A DNA stretch of 64,000 nucleotides, from NCBI RefSeq assembly GCF_031764535.1, contig NZ_CP134499.1, positions 3,224,001 to 3,288,000 of the forward strand, given 5' to 3'. The notes under the pieces are model-generated. The model was not told the origin of the DNA, made no database searches, and saw nothing but the letters and a program-made list of their open reading frames with translations. Positions 20,047-30,874 of the stretch are shown piece after piece. The translations under genes and the position numbers were made by a program. This DNA is from Pseudomonas sp. SG20056 (GTDB lineage Bacteria; Pseudomonadota; Gammaproteobacteria; Pseudomonadales; Pseudomonadaceae). Numbering within the stretch: the stretch's first letter is position 1; every line of letters starts with the position of its first letter.

Positions 20047-22560
20047 TCAGGAAGCGTCCAACTTACCGCCGCTCTGGCCAACCTGGCGCATCGCCTCGCT
20101 CAACTCGTCAGGCACACCGCGCAGATTGAGGTCGAACTGGTTGTAGGGGATGCTGATATTGGCCGCTGCCAGCGCCTGCAGCATGCTCACCATCAACTCG
20201 CTGCGCGTAGTAAGCCAGCGATCGTAGTCCTGCGCCCAGGCGCGCACGCTGAACTTCAATGCGCTCTCGCCATATTCCTGCAACAGCACAACCGGTGCTG
20301 GTTCTGCGGCCACCCCGGGCACAGCCCGCGCCGCCCGGACCAGCAGCTCGATCACCTCGGCAGGATTGCTGCCGTATGCAACGCCAATCGGCACTTCAAT
20401 GCGCCGATTGCGGTCCTGCAGCGTCCAGTTGGTCAGGTTATTGGCAACCAGGGTGCCGTTAGGCACCACGATGTCGGCACCATCGAAGGTGCGAATTTTG
20501 GTGGCGCGCAGGCCAATTTCGCGGACGCTGCCACTGGCACCGTCGATCTCGATAACGTCGCCGGGCTGAATCGGCCGCTCGAACATCAACACCAGCCCAG
20601 AAACGAAATTACTCACCAGCCCCTGCAAACCAAAGCCGATACCCACACCCAGCGCGCCGAACAACAGCGTCAACTGACTGACCTTGAAACCCGCCGCCGA
20701 CAACGCCAGTAGAAAGCCCAGCAACAGCAGCGCGTAATAGGTGAGCGAGGCGATGCTGTTGCCCACCCCGCGTGGCAAGCGGCTATGCCCCTGCAACTGC
20801 TCGCGCAGTACCAGCTTGGTCGCCCGCGCAGCAGCAATGGTGATCAGTACCGACAGGGCAAACACCAGCACATCGCCGAGACTGATGGATAACTCGCCGA
20901 CCTCGACGTCATAGCCCAACACCTGGCTGACGAACGCCTGCACCGGCAGCAACACGCGAAATCGATCCATGCTGTACAGCAACCAACTGATTGCCGCTGC
21001 CAGTAGCAATGCGCGACGCAACCAACTCAACATTGCCTGGCTGTGCCGACGAAACAGCCATACCCGCTGCACCGCCGGCAACTCCGCGAGCATCCGCAGC
21101 AGCGTATTGACCACAGTCATGCAGGCATACAGCAACAGACCGATGTAGCCGCTGTCGATAACCCCGCTGGTGAGCGTTTGCGTCAGCAGCACGGCGCCGG
21201 CCAGATTAGCCAGCAGCGAAGCCAGCAGCAGCCCACCGCCCAACCAGACGCTCCCGCGCACCATCGAGCGCGCCCAGCCGGCATTGTGTTCAACTCGCCG
21301 CAACATCTGCCGCAACAGCCAGAGCGTGAGCAGCAACGCGACGACCGTCAGCCCGAGCTGAAACACGCGATAAACATCTTCACCGCCCCATAGCAGCGCC
21401 CCCAGCCGGTCTGCCAGATACAAGCCAGCCGCCATCAATGGCCAGCGACCCAGCAGGTCATGGGCGCGCTGCGGCAGCATGCGCAACGCCGGCACCACTG
21501 CCAGCAACGTCAGCACCTCAAGCGCCAACATGGGCGCATCCGACTCGAACACCTGCACAGCCATAACGGCCAGCAGCAACCAGGCGGAAAACGGCCGCGC
21601 GGCCACCCGCAGGCTATCCTCATCACGGCCAGAGTGAGGTAGCGATCGCTGCCGGCGCGCCAGCCAGAGCAACATAAGCAACAGCAGCACCAGCAGCGCC
21701 TGTAACGCGTGCACCTTGATGCTGTTCACCGCGCCATAGGCATCGGCAAACCGCGCTTCAATATCCAGCCCCTGTACGACTGACTCCGCTTCATCACCCT
21801 GCTCAGTGCCTAGATGCAGCGCCTGCCACAACGGCAGCGCATCACGACTGAACAGACGTGCATCGACACCACTGATGACCCTGTCCACCTCTTCGCGCCC
21901 AAGCTGAATACTCGAACTGATCGCATTGGCGCGCTGCCCCAACTCAATCAGCCGCTCCAACGGAGCGGCAAGCGCCTGCTCGGCCGCCTGCAGTTCGCTG
22001 ATCATCAAGTCGATCTGCCGAGCCAGAGGCACGGGCATGCTATCTGCCGGGGTCGCCGCACGGGTGGCCTGCCAACGTGCACGGCGTAGCGACAGCTCGG
22101 CCGTGTCATCGGCATAAGGTTTGGTGACGGCGCGCATCTGCGTACGCCAGGCTTGAATACGGTGGGCATCGAAGCTCCAGTGGCGCGCCAGGCTCTCCAG
22201 CCGCACAAAAGGCAGCTGACGCAGTTCATCCACACTGAAGGTCTGCAGTTTCTCATCGACGGGCCGCGCGATGTCATCAAGCAGAGCGCCAAGCGCGGCA
22301 GCCGGGTCCGCACTCGCCGCCCGGCGTTTGGCCCGGTCTGCCAGACGCTGGTCATCATCTGCACGCAGCAAAATATCGTTTAAGGCAATTGCCGCAGCAG
22401 TCGTGGCAGTGGGGGCAGCAGGAGCAGATTCGTCCTGCGCCAACGCGGAGCTGACGACCAACAGAACGCTCAGGGTCAGCCCCAGCAGATGGCCAAGTGA
22501 CCTGCCCCCGCCTACAGCAAAACGCCGCGCCATACTCGCCAAGACAAATAGTGCGGTCAT
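20047..22560 (-). CDS. Large MscS-family mechanosensitive channel with periplasmic N-terminal region (DUF3772-like)
   Basis: Protein of 837 residues from the ATG at 22560, preceded by a GGGAGA ribosome site. It has a signal region (about 15-40, 'LLGLTLSVLLVVSSALA'), a helical periplasmic domain (about 45-260, 'FSVDELRQLPFVRLESLARHWSF', in part), then about nine to eleven membrane segments. An MscS core follows at about 600-780, with 'LTLLFGALGVGIGFGLQGLVSNFVSGL' (in part, the pore-lining TM3) and 'GDVIEIDGASGSVREIGLRATKIRTFD' (in part, the beta domain). It probably acts as a pressure-release or small-conductance channel of the inner membrane. It lies between the oxidase gene and guaA. Confidence 0.92.
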   Translation of the reverse strand: MTALFVLASMARRFAVGGGRSLGHLLGLTLSVLLVVSSALAQDESAPAAPTATTAAAIALNDILLRADDDQRLADRAKRRAASADPAAALGALLDDIARPVDEKLQTFSVDELRQLPFVRLESLARHWSFDAHRIQAWRTQMRAVTKPYADDTAELSLRRARWQATRAATPADSMPVPLARQIDLMISELQAAEQALAAPLERLIELGQRANAISSSIQLGREEVDRVISGVDARLFSRDALPLWQALHLGTEQGDEAESVVQGLDIEARFADAYGAVNSIKVHALQALLVLLLLMLLWLARRQRSLPHSGRDEDSLRVAARPFSAWLLLAVMAVQVFESDAPMLALEVLTLLAVVPALRMLPQRAHDLLGRWPLMAAGLYLADRLGALLWGGEDVYRVFQLGLTVVALLLTLWLLRQMLRRVEHNAGWARSMVRGSVWLGGGLLLASLLANLAGAVLLTQTLTSGVIDSGYIGLLLYACMTVVNTLLRMLAELPAVQRVWLFRRHSQAMLSWLRRALLLAAAISWLLYSMDRFRVLLPVQAFVSQVLGYDVEVGELSISLGDVLVFALSVLITIAAARATKLVLREQLQGHSRLPRGVGNSIASLTYYALLLLGFLLALSAAGFKVSQLTLLFGALGVGIGFGLQGLVSNFVSGLVLMFERPIQPGDVIEIDGASGSVREIGLRATKIRTFDGADIVVPNGTLVANNLTNWTLQDRNRRIEVPIGVAYGSNPAEVIELLVRAARAVPGVAAEPAPVVLLQEYGESALKFSVRAWAQDYDRWLTTRSELMVSMLQALAAANISIPYNQFDLNLRGVPDELSEAMRQVGQSGGKLDAS

Positions 22561-22816
22561 TGCTGATCTCCCTGCATAAATGGCCGGACAACTGGACTCT
22601 GGGTCAATCCGTTGCCCGAGCATAACCACGATAAGCACCTCACAGCCAGACTGGCCCAGTGCTCATGGACATACACGGCCCTGTAGATTGTGCAGATCGT
22701 CTCGCCAACCTGGGGCTGATCGAATAACAAATAGCCCTGCCCCTCACCTAATAGAGAACAGCGGCTGTCCGATACCCAGCGTAGTGCCTGCCCCATACAC
22801 AACCGATCAGGGCTAA

Positions 22817-22840
22817 CAAAAAGGGGCCCGTAGGCCCCTT
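22817..22840 (-). terminator. Rho-independent terminator after guaA
   Basis: A GGGGCC/GGCCCC stem with a four-base loop is followed on the minus strand by TTTTTG, just beyond the guaA stop. It ends the guaB-guaA transcript. The rest of the 22561-22844 gap shows no other recognisable element. Confidence 0.88.
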
Positions 22841-22844
22841 CTGG

Positions 22845-24425
22845 TTACTCCCACTCGATGGTGGCAGGCGGCTTGCTCGACACGTCGTAGGTGACGCGGG
22901 AGATGCCTTCGATTTCGTTGATGATGCGGCCGCTGACAGTTTCCAGCAGCTCGTAAGGCAGGTGCGCCCAACGTGCAGTCATAAAGTCGATGGTCTCCAC
23001 CGCGCGCAGGGCGACAACCCAGGCGTAACGACGGCCATCGCCGACCACGCCCACCGATTTCACCGGCTGGAACACCACGAAGGCCTGGCTGACCTTGTGG
23101 TACCAGTCGGCCTTGCGCAGCTCCTCGATAAAGATGTGGTCAGCGCGACGCAGCAGGTCGGCGTATTCCTTCTTCACTTCGCCGAGGATGCGCACACCCA
23201 GGCCTGGACCGGGGAATGGGTGACGGTAGACCATGTCGTACGGCAGGCCGAGTTCCAGACCCAGACGGCGAACTTCGTCCTTGAACAGCTCGCGCAACGG
23301 CTCAACCAGTTTCAGGTTCATCTCTTCCGGCAGGCCGCCGACGTTGTGGTGCGACTTGATCACGTGGGCCTTGCCGCTTTTCGCGCCAGCCGACTCGATC
23401 ACGTCCGGGTAGATGGTGCCCTGAGCAAGGAACTTGATGTTGTCCAGCTTGCAGGACTCAGCATCGAACACGTCGATAAAGGTGCGGCCGATGATCTTGC
23501 GCTTCTTCTCTGGATCGGCTTCGCCGGCGAGGTTGCTGAGGAACTGCTCTTCGGCGTTGGCGCGGATCACTTTGACGCCCATGTTCTCGGCGAACATGGC
23601 CATCACCTGCTCTCCTTCGTGCAGGCGCAGCAGGCCGTTGTCGACAAATACACAGGTCAGCTGATCGCCGATGGCCTTGTGCAGCAGCGCCGCAACCACC
23701 GAGGAATCGACACCGCCGGACAGGCCGAGCAGCACGTTGGCGCTGCCAACCTGGGCGCGCACATTGGCGATAGCGTCTTCAACGATGTTGGAGGCAGTCC
23801 ACAGCGCTTCGCAGCCGCAGATTTCCAGAATGAAACGCGAGAGGATGCGGCCGCCCTGCTTGGTGTGGGTCACTTCCGGGTGGAACTGCACGCCGTAGTA
23901 GCCGCGACTGTCGTCGGCCATGGCGGCGATCGGGCAGCTCGGGGTGCTGGCGAGAATATGGAAGCCGGTTGGCATGGCGGTGACTTTGTCACCGTGGCTC
24001 ATCCAAACGTCGAGGCCGAGCACGCCGTCGTCATCGACGTGGTCTTCGATGCCATTGAGCAGGCGGGCTTTGCCGACGATATCCACGCGGGCATAACCGA
24101 ACTCACGCAGCTCGGAGCCTTCAACCTTGCCGCCCAGCTGCTCGGCCATGGTCTGCATGCCGTAGCAGATACCAAAAACCGGCACACCGAGGTCGAACAC
24201 GGCTTTCGGTGCACGCGGGCTGCCGGCTTCATGCACCGATTCCGGGCCACCGGCGAGGATGATCCCGCGCGGAGCGAAGGCACGGATGTCATCGTCGCTC
24301 ATGTCGAATGGGTGCAGCTCGCAATACACGCCGATCTCGCGCACGCGGCGGGCAATCAGCTGGGTGTACTGGGAACCGAAATCCAGAATCAGGATGCGGT
24401 GAGCGTGGATGTCTTGATGAGCCAT
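22845..24425 (-). CDS. guaA: GMP synthase (glutamine-hydrolysing)
   Basis: Protein of 526 residues. It converts XMP, glutamine and ATP to GMP. The N-terminal class I amidotransferase domain has '[15 protein letters not shown]' (catalytic Cys) and '[11 protein letters not shown]' (His, Glu). The ATP-pyrophosphatase P-loop '[17 protein letters not shown]' lies at about residue 233. The C-terminal dimerisation domain ends '[10 protein letters not shown]', the standard end. It follows guaB by 92 bases on the same strand. Confidence 0.98.
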   Translation of the reverse strand: MAHQDIHAHRILILDFGSQYTQLIARRVREIGVYCELHPFDMSDDDIRAFAPRGIILAGGPESVHEAGSPRAPKAVFDLGVPVFGICYGMQTMAEQLGGKVEGSELREFGYARVDIVGKARLLNGIEDHVDDDGVLGLDVWMSHGDKVTAMPTGFHILASTPSCPIAAMADDSRGYYGVQFHPEVTHTKQGGRILSRFILEICGCEALWTASNIVEDAIANVRAQVGSANVLLGLSGGVDSSVVAALLHKAIGDQLTCVFVDNGLLRLHEGEQVMAMFAENMGVKVIRANAEEQFLSNLAGEADPEKKRKIIGRTFIDVFDAESCKLDNIKFLAQGTIYPDVIESAGAKSGKAHVIKSHHNVGGLPEEMNLKLVEPLRELFKDEVRRLGLELGLPYDMVYRHPFPGPGLGVRILGEVKKEYADLLRRADHIFIEELRKADWYHKVSQAFVVFQPVKSVGVVGDGRRYAWVVALRAVETIDFMTARWAHLPYELLETVSGRIINEIEGISRVTYDVSSKPPATIEWE

Positions 24426-24517
24426 GGCCGTCTCTCGTAGCGGAATTCACAAATGACTCGGGGCTGCCCTGTAAAACAACAGCGACAGCCCCGGGCTTTA
24501 TATCAACTGATCAACAA

Positions 24518-26116
<1,599 letters not shown>

Positions 26117-26668
26117 TCACAAGTCAACTCTTACCTGCGAGACTGGATAGCCCAAACGCGCGGCGAACTCGTCGAGAAAACTCTGTTTGAAACCGGCATC
26201 CGCCCAGTTATTGAAGATAAAACCCAAGTTGGAAAAACCGCAGGGCTGCAGAAACAGAAAGCCGTTGATGTCGTCTTCATGGCCACACAGCGGGCAGATA
26301 AAGTTATCGGTCTGCCCCGGCATCCACTCTTCCAGGCTGTCGAACAGGCGCTCGCCCACCTCACGACGACACTCAGGGCAACCGGCCTCCTCAAGAAACC
26401 CCGCAGTCGGGGTATAGATGCAGCGCTTGTAGATAATCTCCAGGCCATGTACCGCCTGACCAAAGGGCAGCAGCTCCGGTCGCTCGACCACCCGCCGCGC
26501 ACCTTCGGCGATACCGTAGCCCATATGTTTGAAGGTGCGCCCGCAGGTGCTCAGCTGTTCTTCGATGATGTTCTGCTTGACCAGCCAGCGCACAATCACC
26601 CGCGCCCGCGCCTCATGGCCGGGGAAGCTGGAGATCTGCGGCACGATGATCGCCTGCTGCTCACTCAT
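26117..26668 (-). CDS. Conserved hypothetical protein with two zinc-ribbon CxxC pairs
   Basis: Protein of 183 residues. It has 'GCPECRREVGE' (about residue 96) and 'FICPLCGHEDDINGF' (about residue 123), which could form one four-Cys zinc site. No catalytic motif is recognisable. Similar proteins in pseudomonads are labelled hypothetical, or 'sugar ABC transporter ATPase' without support from the sequence, which has no Walker motif. It is divergent from xseA; its promoter region overlaps that of xseA within about 100 bases. Confidence 0.75.
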   Translation of the reverse strand: MSEQQAIIVPQISSFPGHEARARVIVRWLVKQNIIEEQLSTCGRTFKHMGYGIAEGARRVVERPELLPFGQAVHGLEIIYKRCIYTPTAGFLEEAGCPECRREVGERLFDSLEEWMPGQTDNFICPLCGHEDDINGFLFLQPCGFSNLGFIFNNWADAGFKQSFLDEFAARLGYPVSQVRVDL

Positions 26669-26767
26669 ATCGGAACTCGGTCTGCATTGAAGGAGCGCAG
26701 CTTAATGGGCTGGCAGTGCGGGTCAAGACTCTACAGTTGCCCGGACAAAGCCTTTACTATGCCGGCC

Positions 26768-28147
26768 ATGATCAAAGATCCCTTCCAACGCCTGAACCTC
26801 GACCGCGAGGTGCTCAGCGTTAGCCAACTGAACAACCGCGCACGCCTGCTGCTGGAAGATGTATTCGGCGGCATCTGGGTCGAGGGGGAAATATCCAACC
26901 TGGCCAAGCCGGCGTCCGGGCATATCTATTTCACCCTTAAAGATAGTCAGGCCCAGGTGCGTTGCGCGCTGTTCCGGCAAAACGCCGCCAAGGTGCGTCA
27001 GGCGCTACGCGATGGCCTGGCGGTCAAGGTGCGCGGCAAGGTTTCACTGTTTGAAGGACGCGGCGACTACCAACTGATTCTCGATGCCGTCGAACCCGCC
27101 GGCGATGGCGCCCTGCGTTTGGCCTTCGAGGCGTTAAAGGAGAAACTCAGCGCCGAAGGGCTGTTTGCTGCCGAGGGCAAAGTCGCCCTGCCAGCGCACC
27201 CCAAGCGCATCGGCATCATCAGCTCACCCACCGGCGCGGTGATCCGCGACATCATCAGCGTGTTCCGCCGCCGCGCGCCACAGGTCGAACTGACCCTGAT
27301 TCCCACCGCCGTGCAGGGCCGCGAAGCCACTACGCAGATTGTTCGCGCCCTCGGCATTGCAGATGCAAAAGGCTTCGATGCGCTGATCCTCGCCCGTGGT
27401 GGAGGCTCGCTGGAAGACCTCTGGTGTTTTAACGAAGAACAGGTAGCACGCGCCATTGCCGCCTGCGTCACGCCCATTGTCAGCGCCGTGGGCCATGAGA
27501 CCGATGTATCCATCGCCGATTTTGTTGCCGACGTACGCGCGCCAACACCATCGGCCGCCGCCGAACTGCTGGCCCCCGACAGCAGCGAGCTGGTGCAACG
27601 CCTGCACAACCTCAAGCGTCGCCTGAACCTGCGCATGCAGCACCGCCTGGAACGCGAACGTATGCGCCTGGACGGTTTGCAGCGACGCTTGCGCCACCCC
27701 GGCGAACGCCTGCGCCAGCATGCTCAGCGCGTGGATGACCTGGACATGCGCCTGACCCGCGCCTTCGCACGCCAACTGAGTAATCGCCGCGAACGTCTGA
27801 ATCATCTGCAAACCCGCCTGCTCAGCCTGCACCCGGAGCGCAACCTCAAGTTGCTGGATCAGCGCCTGCAGGCTCTGGCAGAGCGCCTGCAACGCAGCAT
27901 GCGCGAAGGCCTCAAGGCGCGACGCCTGCAACTGCATAGCCAGGTGCAGACGCTACATGCGGTCAGCCCACTGGCAACGCTGGGTCGTGGTTACAGCATC
28001 CTGCTGGATGAGCGCGGCCGCGCCATCCGCAATGCCACCGACACCCAGCCCGGCCAACGGCTGAAGGCGCGGCTAAGCAACGGTGAGCTGGATGTGCGAG
28101 TCGAAGACAACCATGTGCAGCCGGTTACCCTCTCGCTGCTCGATTGA
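26768..28147 (+). CDS. xseA: Exodeoxyribonuclease VII large subunit
   Basis: Protein of 459 residues from 'MIKDPFQRLNLDREVLSVSQL'; another ATG nine bases upstream is possible. It degrades single-stranded DNA with XseB. An N-terminal OB fold (about 15-105, 'EGEISNLAKPASGHIYFTLKD' in part) is followed by the catalytic domain with 'IGIISSPTGAVIRDI' and 'ARGGGSLEDLWCFNEE', then a long coiled-coil region rich in Arg, Leu and Gln (about 270-400), and the C-terminal 'LGRGYSILLDERGRAIRN'. Confidence 0.97.
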   Translation: MIKDPFQRLNLDREVLSVSQLNNRARLLLEDVFGGIWVEGEISNLAKPASGHIYFTLKDSQAQVRCALFRQNAAKVRQALRDGLAVKVRGKVSLFEGRGDYQLILDAVEPAGDGALRLAFEALKEKLSAEGLFAAEGKVALPAHPKRIGIISSPTGAVIRDIISVFRRRAPQVELTLIPTAVQGREATTQIVRALGIADAKGFDALILARGGGSLEDLWCFNEEQVARAIAACVTPIVSAVGHETDVSIADFVADVRAPTPSAAAELLAPDSSELVQRLHNLKRRLNLRMQHRLERERMRLDGLQRRLRHPGERLRQHAQRVDDLDMRLTRAFARQLSNRRERLNHLQTRLLSLHPERNLKLLDQRLQALAERLQRSMREGLKARRLQLHSQVQTLHAVSPLATLGRGYSILLDERGRAIRNATDTQPGQRLKARLSNGELDVRVEDNHVQPVTLSLLD

Positions 28148-28165
28148 TTTCCACACAGGTCACCC

Positions 28166-28990
28166 ATGCGTTTATTCACCCTGCTTACCCTGTTCTGCCT
28201 CGCCCTGCCCATCCACGCAGAAGGCTTTATCAGCCGACTTCTCAATAAACCCGTGCCCGGCGGCGTGGCCGTGGTCGATCTTGGGCCAGCAGCCAGCGCG
28301 CCCAGCGTGCGCTATCAAAACAAGCCTGTGCTGGTGATTAATGAAGATCAGCAGCGCTGGATCGCCATCGTCGGCATCCCGCTAAGCGTGAAACCCGGCA
28401 ACCAGCAGATCAGCCTCAATGGCAGCCAGAAGCTGAGCTTTCAGGTGGGCAGCAAGCACTACGTCGAGCAGCGCATCACCATCAAAAACCAGCAGCAGGT
28501 CAATCCGAACGCCAAGAACCTTGCCCGCATTGAGCGCGAACTGGCCGAGCAGACCCGCGCCTATCAGCAATTCAGCCCGCGCCAGCCGAGCAACCTGCTG
28601 TTCGACAGACCGGTCAACGGCCCGCTGTCGAGCCCCTTCGGCCTACGCCGCTTCTTCAATGGCGAAGAACGCAACCCTCACTCAGGGCTGGACTTCGCCG
28701 CCAATAGCAGCACGCCGATCAAGGCCCCCGCCGCCGGCAAAGTGATCCTGACTGGCGACTACTTCTTCAACGGCAAAACCGTGTTTGTCGACCACGGTCA
28801 GGGCCTGATCAGCATGTTCTGCCACCTCTCCGCCATCGGCGTTAAGGTCGGCGATGAGCTGCCACGCGGCGGCATACTCGGCAACGTCGGCGCCACCGGC
28901 CGCGCCACCGGGCCGCACCTGCATTGGAACGTCAGCCTCAACGACGCACGCGTCGATCCGGCGATTTTTATTGGTGCGTTCAAGCCCTGA
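28166..28990 (+). CDS. Periplasmic M23-family metallopeptidase
   Basis: Protein of 274 residues with an N-terminal signal peptide (about 1-18, ending PIHA). A LytM/M23 domain occupies about 150-265. Zinc ligands are visible: His172 and Asp176 in 'HSGLD', and His253 in 'GPHLHWNV'. It starts 18 bases after xseA and is probably co-transcribed. Members cut peptide cross-links in peptidoglycan, and some only regulate amidases. It lies 104 bases upstream of the protease-flagellin gene, but the sigma-28 promoter in the gap makes that gene a separate transcript. Confidence 0.93.
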   Translation: MRLFTLLTLFCLALPIHAEGFISRLLNKPVPGGVAVVDLGPAASAPSVRYQNKPVLVINEDQQRWIAIVGIPLSVKPGNQQISLNGSQKLSFQVGSKHYVEQRITIKNQQQVNPNAKNLARIERELAEQTRAYQQFSPRQPSNLLFDRPVNGPLSSPFGLRRFFNGEERNPHSGLDFAANSSTPIKAPAAGKVILTGDYFFNGKTVFVDHGQGLISMFCHLSAIGVKVGDELPRGGILGNVGATGRATGPHLHWNVSLNDARVDPAIFIGAFKP

Positions 28991-29019
28991 CCGTTCGTCG
29001 ACCTACCCACCCGAACCTC

Positions 29020-29046
29020 TCAAGCCTTTTTAGCGCAAGCCGATGA
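29020..29046 (+). promoter_or_regulatory. Sigma-28 (FliA) promoter upstream of the protease-flagellin
   Basis: TCAA (29020-29023), 15 bases, then GCCGATGA (29039-29046). The known flagellar sigma-28 consensus is TAAA-N15-GCCGATAA, so the spacing is exact and ten of twelve bases match. The start codon is about 48 bases further on. This is typical of class IV flagellin promoters. Confidence 0.8.
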
Positions 29047-29094
29047 CGTCTGTGACGCCGGGCTTTCCGTCCGGCCGAGCGGGTACACACGTAG

Positions 29095-30771
29095 ATGCTG
29101 ACGGTTAACACCAACATCTCGTCGTCGTTCACGCGCCGCCAATTGGAGAGCAACAGCACGGCCCTCGGTACTTCGCTGCAGCGCCTGTCCACCGGACAAC
29201 GCATTAACAGCGCCAAGGACGATGCCGCCGGACTGCAAATCTCCAACCGTCTGACCTCGCAGGTGCGGGGGCTGAACGTGGCCACGCGCAACGCCAACGA
29301 CGGCATATCGCTGCTGCAGGTAGCGGAGGGCGCTTTGCAAAGCGTCACCGACGCCCTGCAGCGCATTCGCTCGCTCGGTTTACAGGCCATGAACGGCTCC
29401 AATGGAGCCAGTGAACGTGCAGCGCTAGATCAGGAAGCACAGCAGCTGCTGCAGGAGATCAACCGCGTCAACGAGACCACGACTTTTGCAGGACGCAAAG
29501 TATTTGACCAGGGCACCTTTTCGGTCCTGGGAGATCTCGACCAACGTGCCGTACTCAATGCCCTGAAAGGCTTCTGGATCAGCGAAGGCGAGCAACGGGT
29601 ATTCGATGCTTTCGGTCTGACGGCTGACGGCGCCGAACTGGAAATAACCTTCACCAATGATTCTTCCAGCCAAGCCCTGGCTTCGGTTTCAGGAACATCA
29701 GGTGCTGGCGGCAAAATTTTTGACCAGGTACTCAATGTAAACCTGGCCTATTTCGATGCTTCTACCCTGCCTAACGGCGGTAGCACACCGCAATACACTG
29801 ACCGGGTGATTGCGCATGAAATGGCGCACGCGGTCATGGGCCGTACGATGAACTTTGCCGGATTACCCAGCTGGTTTATCGAAGGCACCGCAGAAGCGTT
29901 GCAGGGCGCAGACGAGCGCCTTGCTGGAGACACCGCCGGCGGTACCAATACGGCAGCCATCCTGGCTGCATTCAATGCCGACGATGTCAGTGCCTCTGCC
30001 GGTTACTCCGGCGGCTACGCTGCTGTGCGCTATATGCATGATGAAATCAAGGCGGCGGGCGGCAAGGGCATCAAAGACATCATGGGCTACCTGCAAAAGA
30101 ACAGCGGATCGACCCTGGATCAGGCCCTGACCAACGCCAGCAAGGGTGCCTTCACCAACCTGGCAGATTTCGAAACCAAGTTTGGCGCAGATATTGCCAC
30201 CTACGTCGCCAGCCTTGACCTGACGAACGCCGATACCGGGGCGATTGGCGGGTTTGATGCTGATGGCGGCAATGTGCTCACCGCCGAAAATGTACTGCTC
30301 AACCAGGGAACAGGCCTTCCCGGCTCACAAGGTTTCAAATTGGTCGAACCCGAACTATTCAACGTCAACGGCGTTGGGGGCAACGCCATTACGCAATTCC
30401 AGATTGGGGCCGAGGCTTACGAAACCATACAAGTCGGCTTCAGTGCATTCAGCGCCGATGCGATGGCCCTAAGCCGCCTAGACCTGAGCAAGACGCCAGG
30501 CTTGGCAGTAATGGACATTGATGATGCGCTGGCCTATATCGACCGCCAGCGTGGCTATATGGGCGCACTGCAGAATCGCCTGGAAAGCACCATCAATAAC
30601 CTGCAAAGCATTGCCGAGAATGCCGCCGCCAGCCGCTCGCGGATTCTCGACACCGACTTTGCGGCAGAAACCTCCAACCTGGTCTCTCGGCAGATCATTC
30701 AGCAAGCCGCGCAAAGCGTGCTTGCCCAAGCCAATCAACGGCCGCAAGCCGTACTTAGCCTGCTCGGGTAA
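29095..30771 (+). CDS. Flagellin with an inserted zinc metallopeptidase domain (flagellinolysin type)
   Basis: Protein of 558 residues. The N-terminal D0/D1 flagellin domain spans about 1-137 ('[20 protein letters not shown]', '[20 protein letters not shown]', '[21 protein letters not shown]') and the C-terminal domain about 455-558 ('[20 protein letters not shown]', '[20 protein letters not shown]', '[16 protein letters not shown]'). Between them lies a module with the metalloprotease motif HEMAH at 241-245 and 'WFIEGTAE' 15-22 residues later, giving a gluzincin-type site: His241 and His245 as zinc ligands, Glu242 catalytic, Glu263 as third ligand. Flagellins with a peptidase in the variable region form the flagellinolysin family (described by Eckhard and co-workers, 2017). 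A near-consensus sigma-28 promoter lies upstream. No other flagellar gene is near. Confidence 0.93.
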   Translation: MLTVNTNISSSFTRRQLESNSTALGTSLQRLSTGQRINSAKDDAAGLQISNRLTSQVRGLNVATRNANDGISLLQVAEGALQSVTDALQRIRSLGLQAMNGSNGASERAALDQEAQQLLQEINRVNETTTFAGRKVFDQGTFSVLGDLDQRAVLNALKGFWISEGEQRVFDAFGLTADGAELEITFTNDSSSQALASVSGTSGAGGKIFDQVLNVNLAYFDASTLPNGGSTPQYTDRVIAHEMAHAVMGRTMNFAGLPSWFIEGTAEALQGADERLAGDTAGGTNTAAILAAFNADDVSASAGYSGGYAAVRYMHDEIKAAGGKGIKDIMGYLQKNSGSTLDQALTNASKGAFTNLADFETKFGADIATYVASLDLTNADTGAIGGFDADGGNVLTAENVLLNQGTGLPGSQGFKLVEPELFNVNGVGGNAITQFQIGAEAYETIQVGFSAFSADAMALSRLDLSKTPGLAVMDIDDALAYIDRQRGYMGALQNRLESTINNLQSIAENAAASRSRILDTDFAAETSNLVSRQIIQQAAQSVLAQANQRPQAVLSLLG

Positions 30772-30874
30772 AGCGCCCCGAGACACGTTCAGCAAACAAC
30801 CCAGCCGGCTCGTTTTTCGCTCGTTTGTTAAGGTGGCAGCGTTAATACGCTGAACGAACACCCCGAGGAGCGGT

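Noticed and set aside
22557..22802. Short minus-strand frame between the MscS-family gene and guaA
   Set aside because: No motif, no clear ribosome site, and it overlaps the start of the channel gene.
22962..24440. Long plus-strand frame opposite guaA
   Set aside because: Antisense shadow with no ribosome site or recognisable motif.
30781..30870. 8-bp inverted repeat CGTTCAGC/GCTGAACG between the flagellin and YbdG genes
   Set aside because: The arms are far apart and the sequence between them has no regulatory pattern I can name.
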